NCBI GenBank assembly: GCA_022767445.1
Contig: JALENJ010000059.1
Coordinates: 1 to 50,632 of the forward strand
Origin: Erysipelotrichaceae bacterium
GTDB taxonomy: Bacteria; Bacillota_I; Bacilli_A; Erysipelotrichales; Erysipelotrichaceae
Length of the DNA stretch: 50,632 bases
Reading direction: 5' to 3'
Numbering within the stretch: position 1 is the stretch's first letter; every line of letters begins with the position of its first letter. Position numbers and translations under genes: made by a program. A model generated the notes under the pieces. It was not told the origin of the DNA, did no database searches, and was given only the letters and a program-made list of their open reading frames with translations. Positions 17,898 through 26,188 of this stretch are shown piece by piece.

Positions 17898-18158
17898 AAG
17901 ACATTTTATTGAAATTTCAAAAATCAACAGTAGTGATGAATCATTGATGAATGGTGATGTAATTAATTTCATTTTAAACCCAAAGATACTTTCTCTTGAA
18001 AAATGGGGATAGACCTGGATTGGTCAACCCCATAGAATACTACTTAATAGGTCGTCAGAAATGATAATACAAGTGTAGCGCCGTATACAAAACCGTACGT
18101 ACGGTGCAACGAGAGGGTTGATGATAATCAAATAAATTGATTATCATCACTCTACTCT
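17898..18158 (+). pseudogene. 3' remnant of a dead group II intron
   Basis: This stretch matches the 3' end of the intron at 35265-36810 but is diverged. It still encodes the reverse transcriptase C-terminus in pieces: NFILNPKILSLEKW near 17965-18006, then after a frameshift DRPGLVNPIEYY and a stop. Domain V follows at about 18077-18109 (GCGCCGTATAC pairing with GTACGGTGC). A domain VI-like hairpin lies at 18119-18149 and the 3' end CTACTCTAT at about 18151-18158. The 5' part, including most of the reverse transcriptase, is missing. It fills the gap between pyrD and the AlaX-like gene. Confidence 0.85.
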
Positions 18159-18164
18159 ATTAAC

Positions 18165-19271
18165 TTAGATGGATTTTTGTAGTAGTTCAATGATTTCTTG
18201 TTTTGGCTTAGATGAGCGTGCGGTGACGATCTTTGGTGATCCACCACCACTAGCTTCTAATGATTCTTGGATAGCTGCGTAGATATCTCTTGCCTTACCC
18301 TCAGGTGAGATAATCGCAATATTTGTTGTCCCATCTTGTGATGTGATTAAGACCTTTGTAGATGTTAAAGAATTGAGTAAGCTTTGTGCGACATTACGCA
18401 TACTATTAACATCGACAACATCCACTAGAATCGTATCTTCTAGTTTGAGGATGTCCTGTACTTTGTAGGCTGTTAATTGTTTTTGTAGTTCATCAATTTC
18501 TTTCTTATACGCTTTGTTTGAATCACGTAATGTCTGTACGCTATCTACGATTTCATCTTCCTTCGCATTTAAGACTTTGTGCATATCTTGAATCATGGTG
18601 TAATACTTCTTAAGTCTTTGATTGGTTGCTAGAGAGACTGTTGTGTATACACGTGTACCACGTGAAGTCTTTTCACTACCTAAGATGACGAAGCTACCAA
18701 TTTGGTTGACATTATCAACATGTAATGTACCGCATGGTTGTGAGTCTAAACCACCAAATGTTACGACTCTAACTTGTTCGTGGTTCGCATATTTTTGATC
18801 AGGATATTCACTTCCTTTATAGTAGGTGAATGTAGATGGAATATCCTGTAGTAAAGCATTGTTCATAAAAGTTTGTAGGGTATTGAGGTGTTGTTCATCA
18901 ATATCCTTACTATTCACTTCAAACCACTCATTATCAGGATTGACACCAACCGCAACAAGATACATACCTAACTTTTCATAATATCCATCTAATAGATGGA
19001 AGGCACTTTGTACAGTTGTGTTTGTAATTCTAGTTTCTGGATCAACTTCCATATGAATTGGATTTTCTAGTTTTCCATCTACTTTGTGGTAGAGAACATC
19101 ATCTTCCCATTTTAAGTCAATGACTTGCAGACCATTAATGGTACCTTTATCGGCTAGCATACCACCTTTTTCTCCATAGAAGATTGTTTCTTCGAAGACG
19201 TAGTAGCCGTCTTTTTCTTCTTTGATCGTTGTATCAAGGTTAAATTTTAACCATGCATCAATATATGACAT
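18165..19271 (-). CDS. Alanyl-tRNA-editing-like protein (AlaX-L type)
   Basis: AlaX proteins remove serine or glycine from mischarged tRNA-Ala. The 368-residue product has a small barrel domain with ETIFYGEKGGMLADKG (AlaRS form FYxExGGQxxDxG) and the editing core around residues 85-190. A coiled coil (about 235-270) and a DHHA1-like C-terminal domain with SLEASGGGSPK follow. Zinc ligands Cys180 and His184 (CGTLH) are present, but the HxxxH motif reads Gln88-x3-His92 (QSAFH), so one ligand is changed. There is no aminoacylation domain. A strong ribosome site (GGAGG) precedes the ATG. A deleted copy lies at 15448-15695. Confidence 0.85.
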   Translation of the reverse strand: MSYIDAWLKFNLDTTIKEEKDGYYVFEETIFYGEKGGMLADKGTINGLQVIDLKWEDDVLYHKVDGKLENPIHMEVDPETRITNTTVQSAFHLLDGYYEKLGMYLVAVGVNPDNEWFEVNSKDIDEQHLNTLQTFMNNALLQDIPSTFTYYKGSEYPDQKYANHEQVRVVTFGGLDSQPCGTLHVDNVNQIGSFVILGSEKTSRGTRVYTTVSLATNQRLKKYYTMIQDMHKVLNAKEDEIVDSVQTLRDSNKAYKKEIDELQKQLTAYKVQDILKLEDTILVDVVDVNSMRNVAQSLLNSLTSTKVLITSQDGTTNIAIISPEGKARDIYAAIQESLEASGGGSPKIVTARSSKPKQEIIELLQKSI

Positions 19272-19310
19272 TTTGTCCTCCTTTGTTTTCTAAATTATAT
19301 CATAAATAAC

Positions 19311-19319
19311 TGTTATAAT
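19311..19319 (+). promoter_or_regulatory. Extended -10 promoter seven bases from the GTPase-NYN start
   Basis: TGTTATAAT is a TG-n extended -10 element with a perfect TATAAT (19314-19319). There is no good -35 at 17 bases, which the TG can offset. Initiation about 6-7 bases downstream would fall on the ATG at 19326, and no ribosome binding site lies between, so the mRNA may be leaderless. Confidence 0.55.
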
Positions 19320-19325
19320 ATTTTC

Positions 19326-21830
19326 ATGGAAAGCAAGAGAAAAACAGTCATTGGTATACTGGCACATGTAGATGCTGGAAAGACTACATTGATCGAAAGT
19401 ATACTTTATAAAACAGGTGCGATACGTAATTTTGGTAGAGTAGATCACCAAGATTCCTTTTTTGATTATGATGAACAAGAAAGAGATAGAGGAATAACCA
19501 TCTACTCTAAGGAAGCACATTTTATCTATCAAGATGTTGAAGTTTATATTATCGATACTCCAGGTCACGTAGATTTTTCATCAGAGATGGAACGAACACT
19601 ATCCATACTGGATATGGCAGTACTGGTAATCAATGGACAAGATGGTGTACAGGCCCACACAGAGACAATCTGGAAGTGTTTAGAGTACTATCATGTTCCT
19701 GCTGTAGTATTTGTAAATAAAATGGATATTACACGTCTTAGCAAAGATGAACTCTTTTATGATGTGACAAAACAGCTTTCATCAACATGTATCGATTGGC
19801 AAAGTGATAATCGAAATGAAGAAATCAGTCTTTCTAGCGATGCATTACTAGAAGAGTTTGAAAAAGAAGGATCACTATCCAATGATTCTGTAATATCTAG
19901 TTTTTATCAACGCCAATTCTTTCCGTTGCTGTTTGGCTCTGCTTTGAAAGTGGAGGGGGTTGATACACTATTGGATGTCATCGCAAAACTATCACAGGAT
20001 AAGAAATATCCTGAAGAATTTGGTAGTCGCGTATACAAGATTACGATGGATGAAAACCACACACGATTAACCCACATGAAGATTACAGGTGGATGCTTAT
20101 ACGCAAAACAAAAGTTATCAGATGATGAAAAAGTCGATCAAATCCGTCTGTATCACGGCATCAGATATACATTGCTAGATAAAGCAGAAGCAGGTATGGT
20201 CGTAGCGATAAAGGGATTAAAACAGATTGAAGCGGGCGATGGCCTTGGCTTTGAACAGGATACAAGCAAGCCAATTTTAAATGCATACATGGACTATCAC
20301 ATAGTGTATCCAAGTGATTGCGACCTACTTGCGTTAAATCAAGCATGTCGTATCATCAGTGAAGAAGATCCTTCACTACAGATATGTATCCAAGAGAATA
20401 CACACCAAATCGATGTACATATCATGGGTGAGATGCAGATGGAAGTCTTGCAGAAACGCATCTTTGATGAATGTGGAATCTCCGTAGGGTTTACCAGCGG
20501 AAAGATTATCTATCTTGAAACGATACAAGAGACAACACGTGGTGTTGGTCACTTTGAACCACTACGACACTTTAGCGAAGTACAGGTACGTATTGAGCCT
20601 GTCAGTAGAGGAAAAGGAATTATCATCGCCAGTGAAACATTTTCAGACCAACTTTCCTTTAACTATCAAAACGCAATCCTATCCGCATTGCGTACAAAGA
20701 AACACCGTGGTGTATTAACAGGGAGCCAATTAACAGATGTTAAGATTACTCTAACAGCTGGTAAAGGTCACTTAAAACATACACAGGGTGGTGATTTCCG
20801 CCAAGCCGCAACACGGGCAGTTCGTCAAGCATTGATGAAAACCACATCGATTTTATTGGAACCATACGTACAGTTTAGCTTGAAGGTTCCAACAGAATCA
20901 CTATCTAAAGCATTGTTTGATTTAGAAAACAAAAAAGCTAAATTCGAGATTAAAGATAGTGATGGAGATATAAGTCAAATCCAAGGAAGAGGTAGCGTCA
21001 AAGAGTTGGCTCACTATCAAAACGAAGTGAGTGCATATACCAAGGGACTTGGTCGATTTGCCTACCAGATGGATGGATATGATATATGCATGAATCAAGA
21101 TGAAGTTATCAACAACATGCATTATGATCCTGAAGGTGATTTACGAAATCCTTCTTCATCTGTATTCTGTGCAAATGGTAGTGGTTTTACAGTAACTTGG
21201 GATAAGGTAGATGAATATCTAGGAATTGATGAAGTTAAGAAAGAATCTACATCAATTCACAGTAACAAGATACGTGTTGATGAAGATGAACTAAAGAGAA
21301 TCTTTGCTAGTTCAACTTCAAATAATCGTAATCCCAATAAACAAAAGCCAGAGAAAAAGAAGATCAAGGAAGAGAAACCAAGACAGATTATACATCTACA
21401 TAAATGTCTTATCATTGATGGATATAACATGATATTCTCTTGGGATATCTTCAAAGAATATCGTCAAGATGAATTGGCAATTTCACGTCAAAAGTTATTG
21501 GATATTTTGTATAATTATCAAGGATATACAAATGAGAAGATGATTGTGGTATTTGATGGTTATCGCGTGAAAGATAACCTTGGCACTGACTATCGTAAGA
21601 ATGATATGGAAGTCGTATATACCCACAGCAATGAAACTGCAGATGCGTATATCGAACGTCTCGTTTATGAAAACAAGAATCTCTACGATATGACTGTGGC
21701 AACCTCAGATGGACTGATCCAAAATGCAATCTTTGCCCAAGGTGCTAAACGCATGTCAGCAAGAGAATTCTACCAACAAATCAAATACGTAAATCAACAG
21801 ATTGATGAACAACTGGAACACAGGAGATAA
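19326..21830 (+). CDS. EF-G/Tet(M)-like GTPase fused to a Rae1-type NYN nuclease
   Basis: The 834-residue product joins two ribosome-acting modules. Residues 1 to about 640 follow EF-G/Tet(M) order: G1 AHVDAGKTT (13-21), G3 DTPGH (77-81), G4 NKMD (131-134), G5 region FGSAL, a beta-barrel domain 2, GEMQMEVLQKRI (domain III), and a domain IV/V part with GDFRQAATRAVRQAL and LLEPYVQFSLKVP as in ribosomal protection proteins. A Lys-rich linker (about 663-688) leads to a YacP/Rae1 NYN domain with acidic residues Asp698 (IIDGYNM), Asp744 (VFDGY), Glu770/Asp773 (ETAD) and Asp795 (ATSD). Rae1 cleaves mRNA in the ribosomal A site. The G1 motif starts at residue 13, so no later start is possible. tdk follows 2 bases on. 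Confidence 0.93.
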   Translation: MESKRKTVIGILAHVDAGKTTLIESILYKTGAIRNFGRVDHQDSFFDYDEQERDRGITIYSKEAHFIYQDVEVYIIDTPGHVDFSSEMERTLSILDMAVLVINGQDGVQAHTETIWKCLEYYHVPAVVFVNKMDITRLSKDELFYDVTKQLSSTCIDWQSDNRNEEISLSSDALLEEFEKEGSLSNDSVISSFYQRQFFPLLFGSALKVEGVDTLLDVIAKLSQDKKYPEEFGSRVYKITMDENHTRLTHMKITGGCLYAKQKLSDDEKVDQIRLYHGIRYTLLDKAEAGMVVAIKGLKQIEAGDGLGFEQDTSKPILNAYMDYHIVYPSDCDLLALNQACRIISEEDPSLQICIQENTHQIDVHIMGEMQMEVLQKRIFDECGISVGFTSGKIIYLETIQETTRGVGHFEPLRHFSEVQVRIEPVSRGKGIIIASETFSDQLSFNYQNAILSALRTKKHRGVLTGSQLTDVKITLTAGKGHLKHTQGGDFRQAATRAVRQALMKTTSILLEPYVQFSLKVPTESLSKALFDLENKKAKFEIKDSDGDISQIQGRGSVKELAHYQNEVSAYTKGLGRFAYQMDGYDICMNQDEVINNMHYDPEGDLRNPSSSVFCANGSGFTVTWDKVDEYLGIDEVKKESTSIHSNKIRVDEDELKRIFASSTSNNRNPNKQKPEKKKIKEEKPRQIIHLHKCLIIDGYNMIFSWDIFKEYRQDELAISRQKLLDILYNYQGYTNEKMIVVFDGYRVKDNLGTDYRKNDMEVVYTHSNETADAYIERLVYENKNLYDMTVATSDGLIQNAIFAQGAKRMSAREFYQQIKYVNQQIDEQLEHRR

Positions 21831-21832
21831 CG

Positions 21833-22417
21833 ATGGCAAAATTATACTTTTACTATGGAGCGATGGGAAGCTCAAAGACTGCTAATGCTTTAATGGCTGA
21901 CTACAACTATCAAGAAAGAGGACAGAAGACCATACTTGCAAAAACAAATATTGATACACGTGATGGCAAGAACATCATTCGCTCTCGTATTGGTTTAGAA
22001 AAAGAATGTATCTTACTAACAGATATCTGTTCAATGGAAGAGAGCAAACTAAAACAATATGACGCAATCATCGTAGATGAAATACAGTTTGCAAAAAAAG
22101 AACAGATTGATTTCTTGGCACATATTGTAGATGACTATAAAGTGCCAGTACTATGTTATGGTTTACGTTCAGACTTCCAGTTAAATCTATTTGAAGGTAG
22201 CCAACGATTATTAGCGATTGCGGATGAAATCCATGAAGTTAAGACAGTTTGTTGGTGTGGTAAGAAAGCTATCTGCAATGCACGTTATAACGCAAATGGA
22301 ATTGTAAGAGAAGGCTCCCAGGTACTATTAGGTGCTAACGATGAATACATTGCTTTATGTCGAAAGCACTTCATTGAAGGTAAACTTCATGGTGAAGCAG
22401 TTGGTTTGAAGAAGTAG
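21833..22417 (+). CDS. tdk: Thymidine kinase
   Basis: Thymidine kinase phosphorylates thymidine to dTMP in the salvage pathway. The 194-residue product is a type II enzyme: Walker A YYGAMGSSKTANAL near residues 7-20, Walker B IIVDEIQF, the lid segment and the C-terminal lasso with KARYN-like CNARYNANG. A zinc site is partly visible (CWCGKKAIC and LCRKH). AGGAGATAACG precedes the ATG. It begins 2 bases after the GTPase-NYN stop and is closed by a strong terminator, so the two share a transcript. Confidence 0.96.
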   Translation: MAKLYFYYGAMGSSKTANALMADYNYQERGQKTILAKTNIDTRDGKNIIRSRIGLEKECILLTDICSMEESKLKQYDAIIVDEIQFAKKEQIDFLAHIVDDYKVPVLCYGLRSDFQLNLFEGSQRLLAIADEIHEVKTVCWCGKKAICNARYNANGIVREGSQVLLGANDEYIALCRKHFIEGKLHGEAVGLKK

Positions 22418-22438
22418 AGTTGGTTATTACAAATAATT

Positions 22439-22470
22439 GGGATAAACAATGATATGTTTATCCCTTTTTT
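22439..22470 (+). terminator. Terminator after tdk
   Basis: GGGATAAACA (22439-22448) pairs with TGTTTATCCC (22455-22464) around a 6-base loop, then six T. Confidence 0.9.
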
Positions 22471-22518
22471 CATATGTTTCATGATATACTTTTTTACATT
22501 GCGAAAGGAGAACTGAGG

Positions 22519-23889
22519 ATGTTTAAACATAGACAAACAGATATGTTAAATGGAATTATTTGGCAGGAAATTCTGCTGTTTTTTGTGCCCATTATGTTTG
22601 GTTCTATCTTTCAACAGCTATACAATACAGCGGATGCGATGGTTGTAGGTAACTATGTAGGTAAAGAGGCACTTGCTGCAGTAGGTGGATCAACAGGTGT
22701 TGTGATTGGTCTGTTGGTAAATTTAATTGTAGGTTTATCTTCTGGTGCGACTGTCGTGATTGCGCAAGCCTATGGTAATAACGATTATAATACGGTACAA
22801 AAATCAGTTCAGACTGCCATGAGTTCTAGTGTATTTATTGGTGCGGTATTTACTATCTTTGGTGTAACACTAGCACCATGGGCAATGCATGTATTGAATG
22901 TACCTGCAGATATCATGGATTATTCTGTTCTATATCTTAGAATCTATATGTTAGGTATGATACCTACAATGATTTATAACAGTGGTGCTGGTATCTTACG
23001 TGCGGTTGGTGATTCTAAAAGACCTCTGTACTTCTTGGTAGCAGCTTGTATTACAAATATTGTATTGGATGTGTTATTTGTTGTTGTGTTCCATTGGGGA
23101 GTTGCTGGAGTATCTATTGCGACTGTAGTATCGCAAGTTGTCAGTGGTGTTTTAACACTATATATTTTATCTTCTGAAGATAGTGCATATCACTTTAATA
23201 TCCGTAATTTGACATGTGATTTCCATATCCTAAAACAGATTATGGTCATTGGCTTACCAAATGGTATTCAAGGTGCACTTTATAGCTTTGCGAATTTATT
23301 CATTCAAGCCAGTGTAAATGGTTATGGTACCAATACGGTTGCAGCTTATACAGCTTTCGGTAAAATTGATGCGTTGTTCTGGAATTTCTCTGGTGCGATA
23401 GGTACTGCTGCCTTGACATTTGTCGGACAAAACTTTGGGGCTGGAAAAATCAAGCGTATGAAGCAGGGTGTATGGAACTCTGTTGGTATCTATACGATAG
23501 GAACACTGATTATTTCTAGTTTGTTATATTTCTATGGCAATGTTGTCTGTGGATGGTTTACATCTGATCAAGAGGTAATAGATATCTGTGTAAGAATGCT
23601 TAGACAGCTATGTGTATTTTGGCCTGTGTTTGTATTCATTGAGATATATGCATCAGCTACACGTGCGTGTGGAGATTCCATCTATCCAATGTTAATTACG
23701 ATGTTTGGCATAGGTGTGTTAAGAATTGTTTATATTCTATTTGTGCCATCTAGTACAGTTTATCAAGCATTATGGATCTTCCCAGTATCCTGGGTGATTA
23801 CAAGTACGATTTTTGTGATTTATTACTTCCAAGGAAGTTGGTTAAAGCGCAGTATTAAAATACGGCATATAAAGATTGTTGAGGAATAA
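22519..23889 (+). CDS. MATE-family efflux transporter
   Basis: MATE transporters export cationic drugs or metabolites in exchange for Na+ or H+. I choose ATG 22519 (MFKHRQTDMLNG), 8-9 bases after AAGGAG. The earlier ATG 22474 has none. The 456-residue product has about twelve membrane segments in two similar halves, with the family opening FVPIMFGSIFQQLYNTADAM and VVGNYVGKEALAAVG, and the second-half counterpart GLPNGIQGALYSFANLFIQ and VAAYTAFGKIDALFW. It appears monocistronic. The substrate cannot be told from sequence. Confidence 0.93.
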   Translation: MFKHRQTDMLNGIIWQEILLFFVPIMFGSIFQQLYNTADAMVVGNYVGKEALAAVGGSTGVVIGLLVNLIVGLSSGATVVIAQAYGNNDYNTVQKSVQTAMSSSVFIGAVFTIFGVTLAPWAMHVLNVPADIMDYSVLYLRIYMLGMIPTMIYNSGAGILRAVGDSKRPLYFLVAACITNIVLDVLFVVVFHWGVAGVSIATVVSQVVSGVLTLYILSSEDSAYHFNIRNLTCDFHILKQIMVIGLPNGIQGALYSFANLFIQASVNGYGTNTVAAYTAFGKIDALFWNFSGAIGTAALTFVGQNFGAGKIKRMKQGVWNSVGIYTIGTLIISSLLYFYGNVVCGWFTSDQEVIDICVRMLRQLCVFWPVFVFIEIYASATRACGDSIYPMLITMFGIGVLRIVYILFVPSSTVYQALWIFPVSWVITSTIFVIYYFQGSWLKRSIKIRHIKIVEE

Positions 23890-24001
23890 GGGGAAACTCT
23901 TATTCTTTCATTTTTGTAAGATATCTGTTGTGTTTGTCATCTTAGATAAATGCATGTATGTATGATTGTTTTTATACTATCTTCATATACTGGAGGTTTT
24001 T

Positions 24002-25210
24002 ATGAAGATAGTAAAGAAAGTAGTGAAGTGTTTATTATGTGTAGTGTTGATTGTAGTGATTGCACTGGGTATTTATAATCTATTTCCTCTTGCTACAGCA
24101 ATGCATAAAATAGATGGAATTGAAGATAGTCAAAAGAAAGTCAGTGAGATTGAAGTTAGTGATCAAACGAAAATATTCGCTTTGGGTGAGGCAAGTCATG
24201 GGAATCATGAATTTCAAGATTTAAAATTAGAAGTATTTGATAATCTTGTAGAGAATGATGGATATCGGACATTTGTATTGGAATGTGATTATGGTGAGGG
24301 ATTGAAGTTGAATGCATATATCCATCATGAAATGGATATTAATCCAATCGATACGTTTTCTTTTGATATCTATCACAGTCAAGAGATGTTAAATTTGATC
24401 GATTGGATGAAGAATTATAATCTTGTACATCCGGATGATATGGTTTCTTTCTACGGTATGGACATTCAGAATCCTGCATCGAGTATTGAGATGATAGATG
24501 GGTATTGTAAGAAGAATGGTATTGTGGTGGATTCTGCTATACATGCATTACTTATGAAAAATAGTGTATATGCATACAACCAAAATGAAATCAATCAGAT
24601 AGAGTCATACATGCATGATTTACAATCAAAGATTAGCGATGAAACGATTGTGTACGCTACTAACAATATTATCAACGGTTTAGAATATGTACGTATCTAT
24701 CAAAATCATCCAGGTGAAAGTAATCAAATACGTGATGAGTACATGGCCAATACTGTTTCATGGATTCAACAACATGAAGATAAACCAATTATGGTATCTG
24801 CTCATAATGGACATGTCAGTAAAACAGCTAGTTATACAAATATGGGAACATTATTAAAGCAAAGTTATGGGGATGCTTACAAAGTCATTGGTACAGATTA
24901 CTTTATGACTTTGGATAATATCTCTACAGGCAATCGTCGTATGAATCTATTCTTTTATTCCTGTGATACACTTGCATATCAAGCTAAGTACACGCAAGAG
25001 AATAGATATTATCTAGACTTTACTCAAACATCCACAAAGATACAGGATATGATTCATTCTTCTATGCCTAGTGGTTCACTTGGTGAGGGGTTTGATTGGT
25101 TGATGTATGTACTACCAACTAGAACAACGATGATTTATACACCACCAGTGGATATGTATGATGGTATGATTTACGTGTATTTTGTACATCCAATTCATTA
25201 TAAAAAGTAG
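24002..25210 (+). CDS. Membrane-anchored erythromycin-esterase-like hydrolase
   Basis: The start is ATG 24002, after TGGAGG. The 402-residue product opens with a basic segment and one hydrophobic stretch (residues about 8-30, CLLCVVLIVVIALGIYNLF), so it is probably exported and anchored. The body is the erythromycin-esterase (Ere/PF05139) fold: LGEASHGNHEFQDLK (residues 62-76, with catalytic His and Glu candidates His66, Glu63 and Glu70), FYGMDIQNP and MVSAHNGHVSK. Family members include macrolide esterases, but chromosomal anchored homologues have unknown substrates. I would not infer resistance. A two-way terminator follows immediately. Confidence 0.85.
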   Translation: MKIVKKVVKCLLCVVLIVVIALGIYNLFPLATAMHKIDGIEDSQKKVSEIEVSDQTKIFALGEASHGNHEFQDLKLEVFDNLVENDGYRTFVLECDYGEGLKLNAYIHHEMDINPIDTFSFDIYHSQEMLNLIDWMKNYNLVHPDDMVSFYGMDIQNPASSIEMIDGYCKKNGIVVDSAIHALLMKNSVYAYNQNEINQIESYMHDLQSKISDETIVYATNNIINGLEYVRIYQNHPGESNQIRDEYMANTVSWIQQHEDKPIMVSAHNGHVSKTASYTNMGTLLKQSYGDAYKVIGTDYFMTLDNISTGNRRMNLFFYSCDTLAYQAKYTQENRYYLDFTQTSTKIQDMIHSSMPSGSLGEGFDWLMYVLPTRTTMIYTPPVDMYDGMIYVYFVHPIHYKK

Positions 25211-25225
25211 CCTAGGCTACTTTTT
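25202..25225. terminator. Two-way terminator between convergent genes
   Basis: A perfect 24-base palindrome (AAAAAGTAGCCT and its complement) with A and T runs at either end. It spans the Ere-like stop and the end of the CmpB-like gene. Confidence 0.9.
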
Positions 25226-26110
25226 ATCAGTTCTAAATATGATGCGTTTTACTTCTTCTAAGGTATCGTGATAAAGATGAGAGTCTATCTTAGGGAAGGC
25301 ATCAATCATACGTTTTGTAAGATTGAACTTGTCTGAGGATAATGTCTCTTTGATAGAGTTGATCTTTTGTTGAAGCTCTGCAAGTTGTTCATCTTTAAAT
25401 TGAACTGCAGTATCTTTTACGTTAACAATGCTTTCTTTCAGCTCATCTCCCGCAAGTTTTGCTTGTACGCTAGCTTCGTTTACTTTCTGTGCAGTTTCAT
25501 ATGCACTACCACCAATACGCTCTGTTAATTCATTGCTGACAAGGCGTAGGGTACTTTGTAGCTTATCTAACTGTGCAAGCTTTTTGTTTAAGCCAATCAT
25601 GATAGATACTGAAACGATGATATCTACCAGGATTGTAAGATAGATTGCCAGTAAAATCCACCAACCGATGCGTTCGGGTATCCAATTAACAAAGTCAATC
25701 ATCATAGGGTGAATAAAACCAAGAGCGATAACGCAACCCACACCCCAAGCTAATGAGAATACCAAGCATACATAGCCATTGATATTTAGTGGCATATCAC
25801 GATAATCCCATAGACGTGCATGGAAGAGGTGGTCTAACACCCATCCACCTATATATTCAACTAACGTACATACAATCAAACCAACATTGAATATAACTAA
25901 GAAGTTGATGTGTTGGATATCTGTCTTTGTGATTGTTGTTAATATCGTAATCAGTGCCAGCATACCAAATCCATAGATGGGGCAAACTGGACCATTTAAG
26001 AATCCTCTGTTGATAACCTTTCCGACGATGGCTCCATGAAACGAAACTTCAAGTATCCAGCCGAGAAAGGAGTAGATTGAAAAATAAAAAAGTATTTGGT
26101 AAATCGTCAT
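25217..26110 (-). CDS. CmpB-like membrane protein with a long helical tail
   Basis: The start is ATG 26110, 6 bases after AGGAG. TTG 26116 is possible but too close. The 297-residue product has a membrane part of five or six segments (residues 1 to about 170) matching the putative ABC-transporter type IV/CmpB family: FSIYSFLGWILEVSF, NRGFLNGPVCPIYGFG and DHLFHARLWDYRDMPLN. From about residue 180 a soluble, helical, charged tail follows (TERIGGSAYETAQKVNEASV, LAELQQKINSIKETL), likely coiled coil. No ATPase gene lies next to it, so transport by an ABC mechanism is doubtful. Function unknown. Confidence 0.8.
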   Translation of the reverse strand: MTIYQILFYFSIYSFLGWILEVSFHGAIVGKVINRGFLNGPVCPIYGFGMLALITILTTITKTDIQHINFLVIFNVGLIVCTLVEYIGGWVLDHLFHARLWDYRDMPLNINGYVCLVFSLAWGVGCVIALGFIHPMMIDFVNWIPERIGWWILLAIYLTILVDIIVSVSIMIGLNKKLAQLDKLQSTLRLVSNELTERIGGSAYETAQKVNEASVQAKLAGDELKESIVNVKDTAVQFKDEQLAELQQKINSIKETLSSDKFNLTKRMIDAFPKIDSHLYHDTLEEVKRIIFRTDKK

Positions 26111-26162
26111 ACACAACTCCTAACATATATGATGATAACGTATCTAAGGGGTGTAAGACAAG

Positions 26163-26186
26163 AAAAACGGTAGCCATTGGCTACCG
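26163..26186 (-). terminator. Terminator after the DUF1846 gene
   Basis: CGGTAGCCA and TGGCTACCG (26168-26176 and 26178-26186) form a near-perfect palindrome, with a T run on the minus strand (26167-26163). It is 2 bases past the stop. Confidence 0.88.
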
Positions 26187-26188
26187 AA

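Noticed and set aside
19326-21830. Tetracycline resistance gene
   Set aside because: The GTPase part is related to Tet(M)-type proteins, but the sequence is diverged and fused to a nuclease and the gene has no mobile context. Resistance cannot be inferred.
24002-25210. Acquired macrolide esterase
   Set aside because: The family fits, but the protein is membrane anchored, lies in a chromosomal setting and has no mobile element next to it. Its substrate is unknown.
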